From Streptomyces sp. SID8374 (lineage in GTDB: Bacteria > Actinomycetota > Actinomycetes > Streptomycetales > Streptomycetaceae), in NCBI RefSeq assembly GCF_009865135.1, contig NZ_WWGH01000002.1, positions 1,612,001 through 1,676,000 on the forward strand: DNA of 64,000 nt. The letters run 5' to 3'. Position 1 is the stretch's first letter. The number at the start of each line of letters is the position of its first letter. Shown piece after piece: positions 58,953 through 64,000 of this stretch. Under the pieces are notes generated by a model. That model saw only the letters and a list, made by a program, of their open reading frames with translations, did no database searches and was not told the DNA's origin. The translations under genes were made by a program, and so were the position numbers.

Positions 58953-59762
58953 ATGACCGGGCAAGACCCCCAGGCCATCGAGATCGACACGAGCAAGCCG
59001 CATCCCGCCCGGATGTACGACTGGTTCCTCGGCGGCAAGGACAACTACCCGGTCGACGAACAGATGGCGCGGCAACTCCTCAAGCTGGACGCCCGGGGCC
59101 GGGACATGGCCCGGGTCAACCGGGCGTTCATGCACCGCGCCACCCGCTGGCTCGCCGAGAACGGCGTACGCCAGTTCCTGGACATCGGCACCGGCATACC
59201 CACCGAGCCGAACCTCCACCAGATCGCCCAGCGGGCCGCCCCCGACGCGCGGATCGTCTACTGCGACAACGACCCGATCGTCCTCGCCCACGCGGCGGCC
59301 CTGCTGCGCTCCACCCCGGAGGGCGCCACCGAGTACATCCAGGCCGACGCCCGCAAGCCCGAGACGATCCTCGCCGAGGCCGGAAAGGTCCTGGACTTCG
59401 AGAAGCCGATCGCGCTCTCCCTGCTGGCCCTGCTGCACTTCATCGACGACGAGGACGGCGCGGCCGACCTGGTCGACAAGCTGGTGGAGCAGCTTCCGTC
59501 CGGCAGCTATCTGGTGCTCTCGCACACCACCGGCGACTTCAACCCGGAGGGCGCCGCGCAGGCGCGCGCCATGTACAAGGAGCGCGGGATGACTCTGCGC
59601 CCCCGTTCGCGCGCCGAGCTCACCGCCTTCTTCGACGGCCTGGAGCTCGTGGAGCCGGGCGTCTCGCTCTCCGCCGACTGGCGTCCGGAGCTCGGCGAGG
59701 TCATCGACGTACCGGGTGACGAGCCGATCCCGGGTTACGCGGGAGTGGCCCGCAAGCCCTGA
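58953..59762 (+). CDS. SAM-dependent methyltransferase (DUF574 family)
   Basis: The 269-residue protein has motif I FLDIGTGIPTEPNLHQIAQ, motif II YCDNDPIVLAHA and the family start PHPARMYDWFLGGKDNYPVD. This family (often called DUF574 or methyltransferase type 19) is abundant in Streptomyces next to XRE/DUF397 pairs; its substrate is unknown. ATG at 58953 has GGAG 6 bases upstream. It is 127 bases after DUF397 and may share its promoter. Confidence 0.9.
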   Translation: MTGQDPQAIEIDTSKPHPARMYDWFLGGKDNYPVDEQMARQLLKLDARGRDMARVNRAFMHRATRWLAENGVRQFLDIGTGIPTEPNLHQIAQRAAPDARIVYCDNDPIVLAHAAALLRSTPEGATEYIQADARKPETILAEAGKVLDFEKPIALSLLALLHFIDDEDGAADLVDKLVEQLPSGSYLVLSHTTGDFNPEGAAQARAMYKERGMTLRPRSRAELTAFFDGLELVEPGVSLSADWRPELGEVIDVPGDEPIPGYAGVARKP

Positions 59763-59776
59763 TCCGGCTGCCCCTC

Positions 59777-60205
59777 CTACCGGGTGAGCGCGTGGCCCGT
59801 CGTCGCGTCCACATGGTCCGGTACGGGGTCGTGGGCGTCGCCCACCGTCGACGTACCGGAAGGTTCGAAGAGCAGCAGCGAGGCACCGTCCGCCGAGTGC
59901 GGGCGGTGCCAGACGCCGCGCTCCACGACGAAGACCGCGCCGCGCGGGAGCGTCACGGTCCGCTCGTGCGACCCGTCGCCTTCCCGGAGGTCGATGTCCA
60001 GCACCCCCTCCACCACCAGGAAGAACTCGTCCGTGTCCTCGTGCACATGCCAGACGTGCTCGCCGAGGGCCTTGGCGACGCGTACGTCGTAGTCGTTGAC
60101 GCGGGTCACGATGCGCGGGCTCCAGAGCGCGTCGAAGGAGCGCAGGGCGTCGGCGAGCGGAAGGGGTTCGGTGGTGGCGGGTCGCGCCAGGTCGTCCGTG
60201 GTCAT
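59777..60205 (-). CDS. Cupin-domain protein
   Basis: The 142-residue cupin has the metal-site motif HVHEDTDEFFLVVEG and a second strand RGVWHRPHSADGASLLLF. It may be an enzyme or a sensor of a small molecule. It is divergent from the AraC/DJ-1 regulator 52 bases away, so that regulator may control it. Confidence 0.85.
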   Translation of the reverse strand: MTTDDLARPATTEPLPLADALRSFDALWSPRIVTRVNDYDVRVAKALGEHVWHVHEDTDEFFLVVEGVLDIDLREGDGSHERTVTLPRGAVFVVERGVWHRPHSADGASLLLFEPSGTSTVGDAHDPVPDHVDATTGHALTR

Positions 60206-60257
60206 GCACCCATGGTCGGCAGTGGACCACCGCGCCCGTGAGTGCTACGAATCGCAT

Positions 60258-61223
60258 ATGGCGAAAGAATCCTCGCACCGGGTCGTCATGATCGTCTCGG
60301 CCGGTTCCAACCCCTTCGAAATGGGCGTGGCGACCGAACTCTTCGGCCTGCGCCGCCCTGAGCTGCCCGTCGACTGGTACGACTTCACGCTCTGCTCACC
60401 CACCCCGACGGTCCGGATGCACGCGGGCTTCTTCCAGCTTTCCGATGTCTCCGGACTCGACGCCGTGGACCGCGCCGACACCGTCGTCGTGCCCAACCGG
60501 CCCGACCCGCTGGAGGACCCCGCCCCGGAGGTCCTGGCCGCGATCCGGCGGGCCGCGGAGCGCGGCGCCCGGCTGGTCAGCTTCTGCACGGGTACGTTCA
60601 CGCTGGCCGCCGCGGGTGTCCTGGACGGCAGGCGCGCCACGACGCACTGGCGCTGGGCGGAGGCCTTCACCGCCCGCTTTCCGCAGGTCGACCTCCGGCC
60701 CGACGTGCTCTTCGTCGACGACGGGCAGGTGATCACCGCCGCGGGCAGTGCCGCCGCCCTGGACACCGGCCTCCACCTCATCCGCGCCGACCACGGGGCC
60801 GAGATCGCGGCGGCCGTCAGCCGGAGGCTGGTCCACCCGGCGCACCGGGACGGCGGCCAGCGCCAGTTCATCGAACACCCGCTGCCCGAGGTCGCCGACG
60901 CCTCGCTCGCCCCGCTCCTGGACTGGGCCGCCGAGCACCTGACCGAGGACCTGGACGTCTCCGCGCTCGCCGCTCGCGCGGCCGTCAGCCCCGCCACCCT
61001 CCACCGCCGCTTCCGGGCCCAGCTCGCCACCACCCCGCTGGCCTGGCTGACCGAGCAGCGCACCACCCTGGCCTGCCGCCTGATGGAGCGCGGCGAGGAC
61101 CGCCTCGACGTGATCGCCCGGACCAGCGGCCTCGGTACGGCGACCAACCTGCGTACGCAACTGCGCCGCCGTACGGGGCTGACGCCCACGGAGTACCGCC
61201 GCCGGTTCGCGGCGGGGCGCTGA
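60258..61223 (+). CDS. AraC-family regulator with DJ-1/PfpI (GATase1-like) domain
   Basis: The 321-residue protein has an N-terminal DJ-1/PfpI-like domain (about 10-190, ARLVSFCTGTFTLAAAGVLD with the nucleophile-elbow Cys) and two C-terminal AraC helix-turn-helices (SALAARAAVSPATLHRRFRA, VIARTSGLGTATNLRTQLRR). This fusion is common among activators. ATG at 60258 is chosen over a longer frame; TACGAA lies 6 bases upstream and the transcript may be leaderless. Confidence 0.9.
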   Translation: MAKESSHRVVMIVSAGSNPFEMGVATELFGLRRPELPVDWYDFTLCSPTPTVRMHAGFFQLSDVSGLDAVDRADTVVVPNRPDPLEDPAPEVLAAIRRAAERGARLVSFCTGTFTLAAAGVLDGRRATTHWRWAEAFTARFPQVDLRPDVLFVDDGQVITAAGSAAALDTGLHLIRADHGAEIAAAVSRRLVHPAHRDGGQRQFIEHPLPEVADASLAPLLDWAAEHLTEDLDVSALAARAAVSPATLHRRFRAQLATTPLAWLTEQRTTLACRLMERGEDRLDVIARTSGLGTATNLRTQLRRRTGLTPTEYRRRFAAGR

Positions 61224-61297
61224 GCAGGGACGCCCGGCCCTGGCGACGGGACGTACACGGGACACCGGGCGCGCGTGCCCCGGGTGACAATGGACCC

Positions 61298-61741
61298 ATG
61301 TCACGACGCACCTCCCGACCCCGGCAGCCCGCCGCCCCGCAGGCCCCGCGCATCACCCCCGCCTCGCCCTGCCCCTGCGGCCTGACCGCGACGTACGGGG
61401 AGTGCTGCGGCCGCTTCCACTCCGGCAGTGCGGCCGCCCCGACCTGCGAGGCCCTGATGCGCTCCCGGTACGCGGCCTTCGCCGTCCAGGACGCGCCGTA
61501 CCTGCTGCGTACCTGGCACCCCGCGACCCGGCCGCCGGGCGTCGACTTCGACCCCGCGATGCGCTGGACGGGGCTGGAGATCCTGGACACCACCGAGGGC
61601 AGCGCGTTCCACTCCACGGGGACCGTCACCTTCCGCGCCCACTACACCGACGACGGGCGCCCCGACTCCCTCCACGAGCAGAGCCGCTTCGCCCGCCACG
61701 AGGGCGCCTGGGTCTACGCGGCAGCGGTCTTCGTCGACTGA
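61298..61741 (+). CDS. YchJ family protein (UPF0225) with SEC-C motif
   Basis: The 147-residue protein has an N-terminal zinc motif CPCGLTATYGECCGRFHSG and the YchJ core MRSRYAAFAVQDAPYLLRTW with LDTTEGSAFHSTGTVTFRA. Function unknown; the SEC-C-like zinc site may bind ribosomes or RNA. GACAAT lies 6 bases before the ATG, suggesting a leaderless transcript. Confidence 0.92.
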   Translation: MSRRTSRPRQPAAPQAPRITPASPCPCGLTATYGECCGRFHSGSAAAPTCEALMRSRYAAFAVQDAPYLLRTWHPATRPPGVDFDPAMRWTGLEILDTTEGSAFHSTGTVTFRAHYTDDGRPDSLHEQSRFARHEGAWVYAAAVFVD

Positions 61742-61867
61742 GCCCGACCGAGGCCGGCTGCCTGCACCGGGGCCGGCGCCACGACAACGCGCTCCTCGGC
61801 CCGCTCCGCACGGAGTGGGAGGCGCAGACCCGCCCCCGCTCCTGGGACCACGTCCGACCCCGGCGGT

Positions 61868-63961
61868 TCAGGCCGGCGCCCCCACCCGCGTGGAGCCGCC
61901 CGGGTGTGGTGCCGGGGACAGCTCCTGGGCCAGGTCCTCCGCCAGCAGCCGTTTCGCGATCATGTCCACGGCGGTGCGGAGCTGGGCGTCGTCGGGCCGG
62001 GCCCCGTCCTCGGCGAGGCGTTCGTTGAGCCAGCGGCCCCAGGCGTCGGAGATCACGTTCGCCTCGCGCCGGCCCGCGGCCGTGTGGGAGAAGATCCGGC
62101 CGTCCCCGGTGAGATAGCCCTCCTCGATCATCCGGTCGAAGACGGGGACCAGCACCTCCGGGGGCAGCCGGTGCCGGGCCGCGATCAGCCGCAGCCCCGC
62201 ATGGCCGACCAGCCGGGTGAAGAGGTCCACCTGCATCACCGCCCAGGCCCCCGCCATGTCCAGCCGGGTGTCGGACCCGGCGGTGATCCGCCGGGCCGTA
62301 TCGGGACCCGCGCCGTGCAGGATCGAGGCCACCGCGATCTCCAGGAGCTTCTCGGAGTCGCCGCTGCCCGGCTGGGCGAAGCCGTCACCCATGTCCGTCG
62401 AGGCGAGCCGGGCCGAGTCCCGCAGCTTCACCTCCTTGAGGAACAGCGCGACGACGAAGCCGATCAGCGCCACCGGAACGGTCCAGAGGAACACGGTGTG
62501 CAGCGTCTGCGCGTACGCCTGTGCCAGCGGCTCCACCTGGGCGGCGGGCAGCGCGTGCAGGGCCTGCGGGCTCTCCGAGGCCCGGGCCAGCACCGCCGGA
62601 TCGCCGCCCGCCGCCACCGCCTGGGCGACCCCGTCGGTGAGATTGGGCTTGAGCGCGTTGGCGTAGATCGTCCCGAACACGGCCGTGCCGAAGGCGCTGC
62701 CGAGCGTACGGAAGAACGTCACGCCCGAGGTCGCCGTACCCAGGTCCGCGTAGTCGACGGTGTTCTGCACGGCGATCGTCAGCACCTGCATGGCGAGCCC
62801 GATCCCGAGTCCCAGCACCACCATGTAGAGGGACTCCACCCACACCCCGCTGTCGGGCCCCATCCGGGAGAGGAGGAACAGCCCGGCCGCCATGATCAGC
62901 GTCCCGAAGACGGGGAAGAGGCGGTAGCGGCCGGTCTTGCTCACCACCGTGCCGCTGAAGATGGAGGCGACCAGCAGGGCGGCGACCAGGGGCAGGGTCC
63001 GCACGCCCGAGAGGGTCGCCGAGTCCCCGTCGACGTACTGGAGGTAGGTCGGCAGGAAGATCATCGACCCGAGCATCGCGAAGCCCACGATGAAGCTGAG
63101 GATGGAGCAGACGGTGAACACCGGGTTCCGGAACAGCCGCATCGGCAGCATCGGTTCCTTCGCCCGCGTCTCCACCAGGCAGAACAGCGTCAGGGCGATG
63201 ATCCCGGCGACGAACAGCCCGATGATCATGGGGGAGCCCCAGGCGTACTCGTTCCCGCCCCAGCTCGTCGCGAGGATCAGCGCGCTCGCCCCGACGGCGA
63301 CCAGCGCGATGCCGGAGTAGTCGATGACCGGCCGTCCGGCGGCCTTCACCGACGGGATGTTCCGGGCGGCGGCGATCACCACCACGATCGCGATCGGCAC
63401 ATTGACGTAGAACGCCCAGCGCCAGGTCAGATGGTCGGTGAAGAGTCCGCCGAGCAGCGGCCCGATCACCGTCGAGATGCCGAAGACCGCTCCGATCGCG
63501 CCCTGGTACTTGCCGCGCTCGCGCAGCGGGATCACATCCGCGATCAGCGCCATCGACGTGACCATGAGGCCGCCGGCGCCGATGCCCTGCATACCGCGCC
63601 AGATGATCAGCAGCAGCATGTCCGAGGCGAGGCCGCAGAGGAACGAGCCGGTGATGAAGACGATCGCCGAAACCTGGAAGACCAGCTTCCGCCCGAACAG
63701 GTCACCGAACTTGCCGACCAGCACGGTGGCGACCGTCTCGGCGAGCAGATACGCGGTGACCACCCACGACATGTGCTCGGCGCCGCCCAGGTCCGAGACG
63801 ATCGTCGGCAGGGCCGTGCCCACGATGGTCTGGTCCAGCGCCGCCAGCAGCATGCCGAGCACGATCGTGGCGAAGACGATGTTGCGCCGCCGCCGGTCGA
63901 GGACGGGCGGCGGCGCGGCGGCACTCTGCGCGGCGGGGGCTTGCTCGCTGGCAGTGGTCAC
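61868..63961 (-). CDS. DHA2-family multidrug MFS transporter with C-terminal winged-helix-like extension
   Basis: The 697-residue protein has 14 membrane helices of the EmrB/QacA type, starting FATIVLGMLLAALDQTIVGT, with motif A GKFGDLFGRK and motif C AVFGISTVIGPLLGGLF. Residues from about 525 form a soluble tail (SEKLLEIAVASILHGAGPDT, IEEGYLTGDGRIFSHTAAGR) that reads as a MarR-like winged helix fused to the transporter. It is expected to export drugs using the proton gradient. Its upstream regulator, if any, lies beyond the window edge. Confidence 0.93.
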   Translation of the reverse strand: MTTASEQAPAAQSAAAPPPVLDRRRRNIVFATIVLGMLLAALDQTIVGTALPTIVSDLGGAEHMSWVVTAYLLAETVATVLVGKFGDLFGRKLVFQVSAIVFITGSFLCGLASDMLLLIIWRGMQGIGAGGLMVTSMALIADVIPLRERGKYQGAIGAVFGISTVIGPLLGGLFTDHLTWRWAFYVNVPIAIVVVIAAARNIPSVKAAGRPVIDYSGIALVAVGASALILATSWGGNEYAWGSPMIIGLFVAGIIALTLFCLVETRAKEPMLPMRLFRNPVFTVCSILSFIVGFAMLGSMIFLPTYLQYVDGDSATLSGVRTLPLVAALLVASIFSGTVVSKTGRYRLFPVFGTLIMAAGLFLLSRMGPDSGVWVESLYMVVLGLGIGLAMQVLTIAVQNTVDYADLGTATSGVTFFRTLGSAFGTAVFGTIYANALKPNLTDGVAQAVAAGGDPAVLARASESPQALHALPAAQVEPLAQAYAQTLHTVFLWTVPVALIGFVVALFLKEVKLRDSARLASTDMGDGFAQPGSGDSEKLLEIAVASILHGAGPDTARRITAGSDTRLDMAGAWAVMQVDLFTRLVGHAGLRLIAARHRLPPEVLVPVFDRMIEEGYLTGDGRIFSHTAAGRREANVISDAWGRWLNERLAEDGARPDDAQLRTAVDMIAKRLLAEDLAQELSPAPHPGGSTRVGAPA

Positions 63962-64000
63962 TTCTGCACCCTCACACCGGCCCCCGCCGCCCGCATGCGG

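Noticed and set aside
1..64000. CRISPR arrays, insertion sequences or prophage genes
   Set aside because: No regularly spaced repeats, transposase or phage structural genes were seen; the tandem repeats found are short or single duplications.

Overview
The window is chromosomal DNA from a Streptomyces or a very close relative. The base composition is very GC-rich with G or C in nearly every third codon position. GTG and TTG starts are frequent, start/stop overlaps (ATGA, GTGA) are common, and several genes have a TANNNT box 6 to 8 bases before the start codon, suggesting leaderless mRNAs. Actinomycete hallmarks include a conservon (cvnABCD plus a CYP157-like P450), a second CYP157/CYP154-like P450 pair, an XRE regulator with a DUF397 partner, DUF6243, a class F sortase and a xylose isomerase locus with a ROK repressor. 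I see no prophage, insertion sequence or CRISPR array.

Layout. 1-4,440: tRNA-Leu(GAG) and a large UPF1/DNA2-like helicase. 4,441-10,490: a complete ribose operon (rbsR, rbsA, a fused rbsC-rbsB, rbsK, rbsD) behind twin LacI-type operators. 10,536-12,820: a damaged-looking MoxR/VWA pair whose ATPase ORF has lost both Walker motifs. 12,845-18,844: N-formylglutamate amidohydrolase, secreted sphingomyelinase C, class F sortase with a small wall-type protein, and an OmpR-type two-component system. 18,966-23,006: a STAND (NB-ARC/TPR) ATPase followed by a glycosyltransferase-like protein. 23,131-25,862: the P450 pair. 26,091-33,421: choline/betaine oxidation and an OpuA-type transporter. 33,432-39,343: a lone P450, DUF6243, an AAE-family transporter and two secreted membrane-anchored proteins. 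39,414-43,708: xylB, xylA, xylR. 43,758-49,814: DUF305/DUF3105 genes, a scramblase-like protein, FUSC plus MarR, and an IclR regulator. 50,381-55,245: the conservon. 55,282-61,741: a GH4 glycosidase, the divergent HATPase / XRE-DUF397-methyltransferase cluster, a cupin, an AraC/DJ-1 regulator and YchJ. 61,868-63,961: a DHA2 drug exporter.

The parts fit together as several self-contained units. RbsR is expected to bind the paired 14-bp sites and control uptake (RbsA/RbsCB), ring opening (RbsD) and phosphorylation (RbsK) of ribose. XylR is expected to control the divergent xylB/xylA genes. The GMC dehydrogenase and aldehyde dehydrogenase would turn imported choline into glycine betaine, with the transporter genes translationally coupled to them. 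The conservon encodes a membrane-bound G-protein-like switch whose last gene is a P450.

The items most worth a second look are the chimeric MoxR ORF with its catalytic core missing (10,589-11,575); the STAND ATPase and glycosyltransferase-like pair (18,966-23,006); two CYP157-type P450s in which the ExxR motif reads ExxW; the RbsC-RbsB fusion; near-perfect palindromes at 23,131 and 57,644; and a 68-bp tandem duplication spanning the ends of two convergent genes (48,921-49,056). All functional calls come from reading the translated sequences; no database search was run.
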